A stretch of 64,000 nt of DNA, from positions 124,001 through 188,000 of the forward strand of contig JAKUCV010004712.1 in the NCBI GenBank assembly GCA_028386065.3, given 5' to 3'. Position numbers and translations under genes: made by a program. The notes beneath the pieces are model-generated. The model saw only the letters and a list, made by a program, of their open reading frames with translations, did no database searches and was not told the origin of the DNA. Below are positions 35,098-55,540 of the stretch, piece after piece. This DNA comes from Turnera subulata (lineage: Eukaryota > Streptophyta > Magnoliopsida > Malpighiales > Passifloraceae). Each line of letters starts with the position of its first letter. Position 1 is the stretch's first letter.

Positions 35098-36684
35098 GTG
35101 CCTACCCTCCATCTCATTTTCTCCGCTGTAAACCAAACTCCTCCATGTATTGATTGCATCAGTCTCTCTCTGTCTTTTTTCTTTCTCCTATTCTGGGTTA
35201 TTCCAGATGATGATGAGGTTGTTCTTCATTTCTGTTGGTATCCCTCTCTTTTGATGCTCTTTCCTTTGTACTCTGATCCACTTCTAGTCACAAACACAGC
35301 ATCAAGATAAGATCTTGCTGCTGCTGCTGTTGCCACTTCCTCTGTAAGCTTATTCCCATCTCATCTTCCCTTGTTCTCTTTCTGCAAATCTGCATATATC
35401 TTTTGCTCTTTCCTCTTCCATTGCACTCCATGCCTGACTGAAAAAAATTAAAAAAAATTGTTTTGTTTTTGGTGTAATAATTAATCAAAATAAATTGCAC
35501 AGCTATATGTTTTCATTAGGTGCTGCTGCTATAAAACAGCTATATCCAGTTATAGCTCTTGAAAGATGAATTCTTTAAATGGATGAAAAAAAATCTCAGT
35601 TCTTCTATATACCCCCAATTAGTCTGTTGATTATTATTGCTATACAACAGATACGTACTGAGGCCAAAGCTTCTCTTGTTTCACTCTTGTTTTCTTTATC
35701 TTTCCAAATGTTGACTGAAGAATAAAGATTGATTCTTTTTTTTTTTGTTACAGAAAATAATAATAATTTGGTTTTTGTTTTGTTGGTTTTATTGTCTTAA
35801 ATGGAGTTTGAGTTCAACTACCTTTTTATTTATGTATTTTTTTTAAGTGAAGAGACGCGTAGTAGCTGGACGTCTTGTTGTCCACACAGAGTGGGTGTTG
35901 TTTAATGTTGTGGTCAAGTTTCCCGCGGATTTAGATTCTTAACCCTTTCACGCGGCTTTTCCAGCGCGTGTCATCCAAACCTCCATGACAATGGGACTCC
36001 ATATGGCCCCATGTTTATTTATATGCCATAGATGATATGATAGATCCATCATCTCTGTTACTGTGAGGGATGTGGGCCTGTTTTGCTTCCATGGTTGAAT
36101 TCATTGCTCTGCATAGATGTTCATGTACCAGCATGGAGAATCAGTCAAAAGTAATGGCCAGCATTTGTGGAGTTATTTATGAATTCTTCTTCTTCAACAA
36201 TGTATATTGAATGGATTTTATTATTATAAGGTGATTGGTGTGGTGGAGTATTTAGGGCAAATCCATGATGATAAGACATGTGTATGTATGAGCATGTGCC
36301 AGTGGCAATTGGTGTTGGCTCATTCAATGGATAAAGACAGATTGCCCAGTGCCCATAACTCTTTTATTTCTTCTTTTTTTTCAAGTCTTGACAAAATGTC
36401 TTTCTGATTTTGAGAAGGGAACTTGACTTCTCTTCTCATCATTAGACCTTTGGCATTTTCTCTATTGTTGGTTGTTACTAGTTAATATTTTGTGCTCTTT
36501 GATTACAAAGTTTGAACTTGGAGTCTACTGCTATGCTGTCTTGTGTGTAGACAAGATGAAGTTTTGATCTTTTGTGGTTGTCATTTATGCTTTTTTGTTG
36601 CAGGTTGATATATTTCGCTTGTCTCATTTGCTGGTTCTTTGATTCCTTGCAAAAACTCTCAAAGTTTGCTACCACAACTTCCAG
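35098..36684 (+). other. Probable 5' leader of the NET4 gene, with intron
   Basis: C/T-rich sequence near 35100-35340 looks like a first leader exon, with a possible donor at 35344 (tct|gtaagc). A strong acceptor, ttttttgttgcag, ends at 36603, giving a leader exon 36604-36684 just before the start codon. This large leader intron is inferred from splice signals only. Confidence 0.5.
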
Positions 36685-39424
36685 ATGGCTTCTTCTGCGG
36701 TAAGCCACTATTACGACTCCTTAGTTGCCTGGCCATCTTCTCTGGCTTCTGTTCTGATTTGGAAACAATCACTATCATAAATACTTGATACTGAGAAGCT
36801 TTAAGTAGAGCTTAACTTTGGGGCCTGACCTGACCTGACCTGACCAACTATGGCTTCTTGATTGCAATCCTGGGCATATATCAATAGATACTCTCTTCAG
36901 CTGTGAATTGGTTTTTTCAGCTACAAGCTTCATTATGAGCTTCTTGTTTCAGGTTTCTTCCAATAAAATGAAGAGGCTGCAATCAAAGAAGTCACATTCC
37001 TGGTGGTGGGATAGTCACATCAGTCCCAAGAATTCCAAATGGCTTGCAGAGAATCTTGAGCGTATGTAACCACATTCCCTCCCCATCTCTTGTTTGCTGT
37101 CATATTTTTTTGGATTTTCTGTCATTTCTTGCCCACTGCTAGATGATTATGAATCTACTTGGGAGATTTAATGTTATCCTGGTCAAGGGAATTTATTTTT
37201 TTGGAGCATTATTAAAACATTGAGACAAAACTGATGAACATATGAGAGTCCTTATATAGAAGAGGTTAAGAGGGTGAATTATGAAGTGGCAACATTCAGA
37301 TTCTTCTGTGTTCCTATAATCCGTCCCTTGTTTATTATAAGATAAAGTTGCTGACAATTTTTTTTTAGGGTGTCTTGTTTTGTTGATGTCGTTGCCTATA
37401 TTGTTGTATTTCTATTCAAATTCCTAGATTCTCTGCTAAGCTTTCTAAAACAAGAGTTGTAGGTGGAGTTATTTAAATCTAGAAATTTACTAAATTTAGC
37501 TATTCCCTATCTGTGTCACCATAAATGAACCATAGGGCGGCTACCGAAAAACTGGAAATGGATTGAAAGAGATATAGCTCTTTTCTTTTGCCACTTTTTT
37601 TTCGTAAAAGAAAAGAATCTTGACTCTGTGGATTATCTAAATCTCCCAAATCCAAATCCCAGAAAAATGGCAAGTAATAAGAAATGTGTGAAACGATCTT
37701 TGATCTCAGTGATGGACCAAAGCGTGAGGCGGATGCTGAAGCTGATTGAAGAAGATGGTGATTCCTTTGCTAAGAAGGCAGAAATGTATTACCAGAAGAG
37801 ACCCGAATTGATCTCCCTCGTTGAGGAATTTTATCGGATGTATCGGTCTTTGGCCGAAAGGTACGATCATGTCACAGGAGAATTGAGGAAGAACATCCCT
37901 TCAGACCTCCAATCCGTTGGTTCCGGTGTCTTTTCCGACACCGGCTCCGAATTGCCCTCCACTTGGCCCTCCCCTGCTCCTGACCCGAGGTCGGGCCGGC
38001 GTAAATCCTCCGGCCCGCGAGCTGCTGGGTTTGATTTCTTCCTCGGGCCGGGTGCGGGGGGGTCAGAGTCTAGCCAGAAAGAAGGGGATGAGTCATCTAC
38101 ATTGACGGATTCGGACTCGGAATCTGAGGATGATTCCGATTCCGTGAATAATTTCTCGGTCCTGTCAGGGAATAGCGGCGATCAGGGGATGCACAGGAAG
38201 GTGATTGAATTGGAGATTGAGCTCCGGGAAATGAAGGAGAAGCTTAGGATGCAGGACGAGGAGGGTGATGGGAATGACAATGTGGAGGATCTTCTGGGTA
38301 GGATTTCAGGATACGAGAAGGAGCTGCTGGTTGCAAATGAGAGAACATCCCTGTTAGAGGAAGAGGTTAGCAGATTAAACCTTGAACTTGAAAAGTTTAA
38401 ATCTTTGGAGTTTGCTGCAGACAATGGAAATCCCAGGATCAGGGAGGGTGAAATGGAGGTTGACATGGGTGAGCAGAACACTGAAGGGCTGGAGGGGGAG
38501 AATCTAGCGGAGGACAGCAAGGTTCAAGAACTTATGGAAGAGCTCAGGATTACAAAAGAAAGGCTTCAGAGTTCGGAGGAGGAACTTGTTAGTTTGAAGA
38601 ATGGGCTTGATACTTCTGATGGGTCCAATGACAAGGTCAGCAAGTTGGAAGAGCAGCTTGCATTGGCTCGTAAGGACGCGGAGTCATGGAAAACCAAGGT
38701 CAATGCAGAGAAGAGGGAGATGTCCAAGTTGAAAGAAAGGGTTTCAAGACTGAAGTCTAGTTTATCCGACCGAGATCATGAGATTAGGGACCTGAAGATG
38801 GCGGTGTCTGATGCTGAGGAGAAGATTTTTCCTGAGAAAGCACAGATAAAGGCTGAAATAGCCAGGTTATTAGAAGAGCAGAAGCACTTCCAGGAGCAGC
38901 TGAAAGAATGGGAATCACGTGGGCGTTCACTAGAGGATGAAATTCGGAAGTTACAGTCTGAAAAGAAAGAGATAGATTCAAGACTTAACCGCAAGGTCTC
39001 TAAGTTACAGGCGGAAATCGCTAGGCGGGATGACCGAATAAAGGATCTAGATAAAACTATTCGTGCTTCAACATCAGAAAGGGACGAACTGAATGTGAAG
39101 ATTGAGGAACTTAAAGCAGATGTACTTTCTAGGGATGACAGGATTAGCGAAATGGACAAGCATTTAGAGCAGTTGCACATGCAACACGTAGAGCTGATTT
39201 CTGGTACCGAAGAAGCACGGAAGCTAATGGATGGTCTGAAACTAAAGACTAAAGATCTTGAGGAAGAGGTTGAAAGGCAACGGGTTATGATAGAAGAAGG
39301 AGCAGAGGAGAAACGGGAGGCTATAAGGCAATTGTGTTTCTCAATTGAGCACTACAGAGATGGCTACCATAGTCTTCGCCAAGCTTTTATGGGGAACAGG
39401 AGGGTTCCAGTTTTGGCTACATGA
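36685..39424 (+). CDS. NETWORKED 4-type (NET4) actin-binding protein, NAB/KIP1-like
   Basis: Exons 36685-36699 (only 15 bases), 36953-37061 and 37710-39424 join to 612 residues. The NAB actin-binding domain covers about residues 18-95 (SHSWWWDSHISPKNSKWL, then MDQSVRRMLKLIEEDGDSFA and MYYQKRPELI). A Ser/Pro/Asp-rich spacer lies at about 115-190, then long coiled coil to about 570. Near the end, EAIRQLCFSIEHYRDGYHSL is the IRQ region that in NET4 proteins binds activated RABG3 (Rab7) GTPases. NET4 proteins link actin to the tonoplast. The large ORF starting at 37628 reads into intron sequence; the real third exon starts at 37710 after gatctcag, where CTG-ATG restores ENLE-L-MDQSV. NAB domain and C-terminal region support NET4 rather than NET1-3. 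Confidence 0.93.
36825..36844 (+). repeat. Short CTGAC tandem repeat in NET4 intron
   Basis: Four tandem copies of a CCTGA/CTGAC pentamer in the intron between the first two coding exons. Confidence 0.8.
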
Positions 39425-40448
39425 TTTGGCTTTTGATATCATTCAAGAGTACCCCCTTTCCATTACTCCTGTATTCGTGGTGAGCGTCCTCAAGTTTTTT
39501 AACACAAAACGGCGGTTAAAATAGTCCGGAGTCTTTACATCATCAGTTTGTATATGACTGTTGTACATTACTTGGGACACTGAAGTATTCCTGTAATACT
39601 TTTCAACCTTTTTTTTGGTGCATCTTATACTTTTGAAATTTGCCTAATTGGTTAGCTGCCCTATATGTTGCATGAGCATTTGAGTACATGGTGACGAATG
39701 GTAAGGGCGTTGTTCTTGCTCACTTTATTTCGATGGCAACAATGTCGTGAAATCATCACATCAAATGGAAGTCTAACCCATTGTTGTAGGCTTTACTTAT
39801 TCCACTGGCGCATAGACAGGCTTTAACCAGATGATCGGTATCGATGACAACAATCCACAGCGAAAACAAACACAAAAAGACTTGATACCCGATCCTTCCT
39901 CGGAAAGCCCCCGGCTGTTGTTCTAAGAAGAATCAACTCAAATCGCATCCAAACTGATGTTTGACACAGAAGTAGCAGTTTTTGGTATTTGATTAAAGAT
40001 GACCAAATATCCAGGAAGCACTTTCCAGATATACAATATGCACAACCTAGTGGCAGCAAAGTCCTACAAACCCTTTCACAATGATTCAATCCGTCCCCCG
40101 TACCTATTTCTAACTAAAAAGTGACTTTGGGAATTGACAACAATCAACAACAAGAAACTTGTGTTCTTCAACAATTAGTCTTCTCCAAATTCAGAAGCCA
40201 TCTGCATATGGACTTTCTTTAATCAGCAGAACCCTGTTAAGATGCACACAAACTGTACTGCATAAACGCACAAAACAAAAAAAAAGGGATGTCAAATCTC
40301 GGTCTCTAGCTACCATCATCCTACATCGTTCCACGGATAATCAACTTGATGGGAAATAGGGAATAAGAGGAGAAACTCACCTAGATCGTTAGAATCCTGG
40401 ACAGGAACTCTTTACTGCTTTTTAAATTGGCATCAAATGGAGGAATGG
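39425..40448. other. Convergent 3' regions of NET4 and the DEAD-box gene
   Basis: Both genes end here, tail to tail. Minus-strand splice signals suggest an intron in the helicase 3' UTR: donor CTAG|GTGAGT at 40380-40379 and acceptor TTAACAG ending at 40234. Confidence 0.55.
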
Positions 40449-44945
<4,497 letters not shown>

Positions 44946-47210
44946 CGTTTTTGGTGGAAGCGGAAAACGGAAGTTTTGCCAAAAATGAAATGATGGGAGA
45001 AAAAGAAGGGGGCAGAGGAGAGAGATTCGTGGAGGGATGTATTAAAAATGAATTTTTGAGCCTAAAATGATACTATTATCGATAGAAAGAAGATGAGGAA
45101 GGTTTGTGTTGTGGCGGGCTAAGCTAACTCCCCATCTCCTCCACCACTGACCGTTGTTTGAATTTGCTGGGTAAAGCCCCCCTATTAAGGCCCAATAACC
45201 CCAAACCGGAACACGATTTATTTATCATTATAGGACAATGCCAGGCGAATCCAACTCCATTCCTTGCAATTTTCCAATATTCATGATTTTACTTTTGTTT
45301 TTTCCTTTATACACTTTGTATATACCATTTGGGAACTAAATTTAGGTCTAAGCTTAAGTAATTTTAGTTTATGGGTATATAATTTGAATTTGTCTAGAAT
45401 TTTTGCTCGTTTTGAACATATGGTTAGAGTCCTATTCGTAACATATTCCTTTGACAACCTAATTTGTAGGAGTTCTATTATCTGTATGTTGTACGCTTTT
45501 TTCAGTTAATACAAGTATCCTATAAGCCTTCGAAAAAAATGGTACATCATATTGTCCATAGGATAGTTATTCTATACCAAGGTTTTTATGTGGGCAAAAA
45601 TTTTTAACTTATGTCGAAGCAAATTAGGATATGAGTGACATAAGGAATCCATAAGTTTTTGTGTTGCCTCTTGAACTAAACATCCATAAAAAAAGTAATT
45701 TGTCCTACTCTACCTATCCTAGTTTAACATTCCAAACACTACCTTTCTCTTACGGGTATTGATGCTCTAAGTTTTACAGACGAATGAAATTGATGGAAAA
45801 TAAAGACGTTGGAAGACCAAATACATTTTTTTTATATATAATATTTTAGATTCATGCTCAATGTCTTTGTAGATGGAATGCATACGATCAAATTAAAATG
45901 GTATTGATGCCCTTTCTAAAGGCAATTATCAGCTTGTTCTTGGGTATTGTAAAGTTTAAGTGATTAAGTGATTAAGGAGCGGTTAAATTCTTTAAAAGTA
46001 GCATCATTCATATTAAACTTCCTCTATCTAAATCCTCTTTAAGATTTTTTTTTTCACCGACATAATTTTATAATTCTAAACTATGAAATTAAAAGTTATA
46101 ATACATGAATGATAAAAAATTTGGGGCAAAAGACTTCAAAGTAAGCAATTACATTATAAAAAAAACACACACACGAAGAGAGGCAATTTATGGATGGTCA
46201 ACAACCCGCAGTGGATTAGAGAGTAAGCCCAGGCAGGCTCAGAAGTGACACATGATTGCTCTGGATTTTTTTCTCCTTTTTTGGCCCATGTCACTCTTGG
46301 AATTTAATGGAGCTGATAAAGACACTTACCCTCCAAGAGCATGATTGTTTTATTGAATTATTTTTTGGCCTTGACAAGAAAAAATAAAAGAATAATTATG
46401 TTTTCTTAAAACCTTTTGGAAAAAGAATATGTGGCTAATGGCTATTTACCATTTCATAGGATACCTGTCCCCAATCAATTGGGTATTACTTTCGACCAAA
46501 AAGTAAAAAAAATAGGTATTACAAAAAGTCAATTAAGTATGGATGACCAGGCCAAACCAAACCTGATCAATTAAGCCCTGGCCCAAAAAAGAAACACACT
46601 TATTATTTATTTCCTTATAAATTTAAGTTAAAAAATTCCAATAAATAAAAGGAAAAAACAAAAATCAGGAAACTTCCCCGGAGCCGATCCACCACCTGTC
46701 CCCAATCCAATCCTCTCACGTGTTCTCACGTCTTACCAATCACAAAATTACACAGTAAACCCAAAAAAAAAATACTTTACCTTAAAACTAGACAAATATA
46801 TAGCATACTATACTACTAAACACTGCACCGTAATTTAATCTTGGATTAGTGGTAAAAAAAATTTATGAGCCGATACAGATAATCCTTTGTTGTCTGTACG
46901 TTTTTTTTTTGGGACTATTACTAATTATTATTATTAATAATTAGTGGTATTCAATCATTTACTTCACACTCTCAATAAGAACTAAGTTTCCATTCTAGTA
47001 AATAAAAGTCGTGAAAAAAATGATCATATGTTGTTGAATTTGATGATATTTTTTTTAATTTATTAATTTTCAAGAGCATCAGATCTCAGTTTATTCCTTT
47101 ATTTCTTCACTACTCCCTTCTCCCTTCTCCCCCTCCACTTCTCTGTCTCTCTCTCTATCTATCTCGCTCGGTGGTGGAGTGTTTTTATAACTGAACAGAT
47201 CGAAAAACAG
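44946..47210. other. Divergent intergenic region between helicase and VHA-B
   Basis: Serves as promoter space for both genes. AT-rich with many homopolymer runs. No gene, tRNA or transposon protein recognised. Confidence 0.6.
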
Positions 47211-47592
47211 GTACGTCTCTTTTTTTGTTAGATCCATAATAATTCTCAATTACCTTTCAACGTCCATAATACACAACACAAATTCAAAAACTCAATCTCT
47301 TCGATTTCCGTTCCTCCCCCTCTCTCTCTCTCTCTCTCTATACTCACACTGCTGGAAACCGATCGGTGAGGCTTCTGTTTTTGGCAGCTTTAACGATGAT
47401 GAAGATTTTCTAGTGTTCGAATCACTCACTGAATCGTCGTTTTTTGAGGATTGCTAGTTAGATTAGTTTTGTTTATTAGAAATGTTGATGATGATCAGTG
47501 GAGCGGTTTTTACGCTGTAAGTTTTTCTGTGTTTTTGTTTGTTTTTAACCGTTTGTTTGGGTGGTTGTTGTGTGTGAAATGAAGGCTTGAAA
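47211..47592 (+). other. Probable 5'-UTR intron of VHA-B
   Basis: A strong donor, aacag|gtacgt, lies at 47211, and a (CT)n run at about 47321-47340. The acceptor is less certain; an AG at 47583-47584, just before the start codon, is the best candidate. Confidence 0.45.
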
Positions 47593-51655
<4,063 letters not shown>

Positions 51656-53685
51656 GAAACGGACGAATTTTAAGCGGTTGTGGATTCAATTATTTTGGAT
51701 GAGCGCTGCAATTTGTTTCATTTTCTGTTTCTCTCCTAGATTGCATCTCCTTGTGAGCAGAAATAATAAAGGAGGTTGTTCATTTGGATCAGGAGCTAGT
51801 CAAAAACAGAACCCCTTATAATATATTCTTTCAGCGAGGAATGTTCCCCTGTAATTTATTTGTTAGCCAGGCTTCTCTACAAAGTTGTCGGATTTTTTTT
51901 TTTCTTTACTTGGGTTGGGAGTTTTGAGGACAGGGTCATTTTCGGGCCATTATGTGATTGATGCTTTGTTGTATTGCGTTGTTTATGTTGTAAGCTGAAT
52001 CTCTATGGATTCAAATTTTTCATCACGAGGGAATGTGAGCAGTGCTATGATTCACTCTTTAGTAGCTTTTGCACTGAGAATTACGACGATGCTCTTGGGA
52101 AAGGAGCTTTTTATGGAAAGTGTCAACGACATGGAAGACATTAGGCATCGAGATATATCATTAATGAGGCTGATATTTTATCTCCGCGTAAAACTGTCAA
52201 GAGTTTGCTAAGTTTGTCGTGCTCTATTAATCTTAACTGTGAAATATTGCTCAGTGTTGGAGCCCAAACAATTGGATGGGTCAAAGTGGGTTTAAAGTTG
52301 ACATAATCCATGAGCTATAGCAGCTCAGGGCAGGGCTAGCCACCATGCCACCCTATATGGGTTTTCTAAGTTGGTCCGATACAGTACATTGTCATTACGA
52401 TGGCCTAGTCTCTCCCCGACAAAACTAGCCCAACCTATTGGATGACATTCAACAAAAAAACAGGAAGGAAAAAGGGTCGGGTTCCATTCCATTGAACGAA
52501 CAAAAGTAGTATAATAGAGGGAAGGGAATGATACAACCTGAACACAAATATATCTATCTAAAACTGGTGGGGGCGTAGAGATATATATACACCTCAAAAG
52601 AAAACTTGGGAATGTAGGACCTTGTCGGGACCTTCCTTAATGTAGCCCAGCTGAAACATAATTTAGCTAAAGATATTAGGACAAGTATCTACTTTTGCAC
52701 AACACTGAAAGACTACCCTGAACCTCCCGCCTCCTCATATCAAGGCACCAAATAATCCAACATGTGACTGCGAAAGCAAACTTCGCCACTACCTTTAATC
52801 AAATCCCCTAATTAATTTGACATCCTCAGCAAGTCATCCAGGTTGAATGAATCACATATATAAAGGGAGTTTTTCATTTACTGTGTGCAGGCCCATTACA
52901 AAGTTGTTAAAGTTCCATCTTGATTAACCTTATCCATTATTTAGCTTGCATTAATTTAATTAACCAACGAGTGCTTCATGCCTGTTAAAAGTTTGTTGTT
53001 AGTGATACATTTATTAGTGATCATGAATTGCATGATGAGCACAAAACCATGAAAGGTGAGCTTTGAAGGACCACGTTGTGTAGATAATACAAGTCTTTGT
53101 CTCATTTAAGCACCTACAAATAATCATTTATAACAAACGAACTAGCATCATAATCTACTTGGTTGATCTGCTCCTTTGATGCTTATCAAAAGTTAATGTT
53201 CTAATCTGTGGCGAGCAATTTAGTTACTACCTGATTTTAATTCTCAAATGACGTATATTCATCCATGTTAGTATATATTAATCCACAAAATCAACCCGCA
53301 ACTTCTACTTTTAAACTACTGGCAAAATATTCTCCACGATCGTCAACAATAATGGCAGTTGCATAAAAGGCTGTCCAACTTTTTTTTTATTTGAGGTGAG
53401 ACATTTAACAACCTAGAAGTGACATTTTATTTTTCAACCAGTAGAGTAGTGTACAATGACCTAACTCTTTTTTTTTTTTTCCCAAGATAATATGGACATG
53501 CATTAAACATAAAGCTTAAGGTACATCATACATGCCATAATATACAAATGAGCTAAGGTCTATTGGCCTTTTCAGCTATGCATGAGTCCCTGCCCAAATA
53601 GCATTACATGGTCGGGTATAATTATTTAATTAAGGCCCATGAATCACTGTGTGGATACAACGTTACCAATTTTCGGGTTGTCCTT
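51656..53685. other. VHA-B 3' UTR and gene-free spacer
   Basis: The first 300 bases are probable 3' UTR. A less AT-rich patch at about 52260-52620 has no coding pattern I recognise. No other feature. Confidence 0.55.
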
Positions 53686-53686
53686 T

Positions 53687-53822
53687 GGGCAGCTGCCCGT
53701 AAGCAATTGGTAAGAAAAGCAGGTTCTTACGATTTTCTTACCATTTACTTACGCATAATCAGCTGTTACTGTTCCCTCTTTTTGGGTAAGAAAGTTAAGA
53801 AATTCGAAAGGAACAGTAACAG
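53687..53822. repeat. Cluster of inverted repeats (fold-back DNA)
   Basis: Three nested or adjacent structures. GGGCAGCTGCCC at 53687-53698 is a perfect 12-bp palindrome. Arms 53698-53718 and 53733-53753 pair at 19 of 21 positions around a 14-base loop. CTGTTACTGTTCC at 53763-53775 and its exact complement at 53810-53822 form a third stem. GTAAG motifs recur throughout. Probably a non-autonomous DNA element or its remnant. Confidence 0.8.
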
Positions 53823-54692
53823 TTGACGTCCATATAAGTGACTGGTGGACCAGATCATGACCAAAAATGGTCCCGTAACCACAAGTAAATGGTAAGGAAA
53901 AAATGTACCAAGCCATGAGGCGGAAGAAGGCCGAAGAAATGGTAGCGCTGGACATGGATGTGCGTAGTAAGAATCCGTAAGAAGCCTATAACAATCAAGC
54001 AAGGTGTCAAAATCAAGTCCAAGTTCCATTTAGTGCTCATCATCACTATCAGCATGGCGTAGTTGATAGAGAAAATGCAGGAAGAAAAGAGTGAAGACTT
54101 ACAAGTACACGTGAATAAAAAAAAAACAAAATCGATGATGTTATAAATTGACATTATTGACATAAAAATGACGTGGACCAATATGAGCACATCAAAATAT
54201 GTGAGAGAGTGGGGGATTGGTGTGGTAGCTTAATTAATTAAAATGGGGGTATGGTGGTGGTGGTGGTGGCATTGTTGGTGGTAGGTGTGATATGTGTCCA
54301 CGTCCCCATCCTTTGGTAGTAGGTAAGCTTTGGAACTGGTCTTCAACTCTCTCAACCATTTCTTGCCTTTTGCTTGCTTGTCCTAATTTTCTATTCTCTT
54401 TGCACTTTTCATATTACATTATTCAATCCATGAAAGAATCTAGGGCTCTTCTAATAAATGATCATGATCATGATCCTGATCTTTGCGTCTTCCCAATAAT
54501 TCCGTGGTGTTGTTGGTTTTCTTTTTTACACTCAGTAGTGGGGCAATGCACACGAAAACATTTTTAGTGTTTAAGCTCTCTGGAAATGATGTAGCCTGTA
54601 CCCACTTGTACGTACTTCCTTCCTCCACATATCGATCGTTTTCAAGTTCTTATGTATGTATGTGATGATAAAATATCATATTGTCCCATTCT
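53823..54692. other. Spacer, no gene recognised
   Basis: Contains a (TGG)n run at about 54254-54268 and a short alternating GATCAT tract near 54458-54480. No gene. Confidence 0.55.
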
Positions 54693-54992
54693 AATGGTAG
54701 CTATTCACGTTTGAGTAAATAAAATTTTGTTAAATAGGAATGATTATAATAAAACTTATAGTATTGGCCGGCCAACCCTTTCTTTTTATTTTCTCCAAGG
54801 ATTATGTATTTTTCAAGCTAGCTAGGTCGATAGCGTTTACTTTTTTGTTGGGATAAAAATAGTTAGATCGTCTACTCCTTGAGATTGAGACTAATTATAT
54901 TCTTATTGAATCCTTAATTAACTTCATATAATTTAACACAATCTTTTAATTGTACATGAAATTTCTAATGTCTCTGTGCCTGTCTAACACAA
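54693..54992 (+). repeat. Tandem duplication, unit 1 (without MITE)
   Basis: About 300 bases that recur at 54993-55540. Shared stretches include cacgtttgagtaa, gttaaataggaatgattat, ggattatgtatttttcaag, gcgtttacttttttgttggg and cctactccttgagattg-type sequence. Unit 1 has a single TA (54831-54832) at the place where unit 2 carries the MITE. Confidence 0.88.
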
Positions 54993-55540
54993 AATGGTAG
55001 CTATATCACGTTTGAGTAATTAAAATTTGTTAAATAGGAATGATTATAATAAAACTTATAAGTATTAATTGGCTGCCCAATCCTTTCTTTTATTTTCTCA
55101 AGGGATTATGTATTTTTCAAGGTAGCTAGTTAGATACTCTCTCTGTCCCTCAATATATGTCATTTAAGGTTTTTGCACACCCATTAAGAAAAGTATTAAA
55201 TAGACTAAATCTCATTAATTTTTACTATGCATTTTACTAACCTACCCTTTACACTATACCAAGATTAAAATACTCCAGGAGTACAAGTTGTTTTGGTTAA
55301 GGGTAAATTTGGAAAAATTTAATTTAATGCTCATTGAAACTCTAAAACGACTTATATTGTGAAACAAAAAACAAAACCTAAAACGACCTATATTGAGGGA
55401 CAGAGGGAGTAGCGTTTACTTTTTTGTTGGGATAAAAAAAGTTAGATCGCCTACTCCTTGAGATTGGAGACTAAATCTTATTGAATCCTTGATTCATTAG
55501 CTCCATATAATTTAACACAATTTTTTAATTGTACATAAAA
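54993..55540 (+). repeat. Tandem duplication, unit 2 (interrupted by a MITE)
   Basis: Homologous to unit 1 on both sides of a 273-bp insert at 55137-55409. Small indels and substitutions separate the units, so the duplication is not recent. Confidence 0.88.
55137..55409. mobile_element. Stowaway-type MITE, 273 bp
   Basis: Terminal inverted repeats of about 39 bases begin CTCTCTCTGTCCCTC and end GAGGGACAGAGGGAG. This is the CTCCCTCCGTCCC terminus of Stowaway/Tc1-mariner MITEs. TA target duplications flank it (55135-55136 and 55410-55411). There is no ORF; it would depend on a mariner-like transposase elsewhere. Unit 1 of the tandem duplication shows the unoccupied TA site. Confidence 0.93.

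Noticed and set aside
37628..37711. Upstream part of the long NET4 frame starting at 37628
   Set aside because: This is intron 2 read through. The NAB domain continues only when splicing at 37710 joins ENLE to MDQSV.
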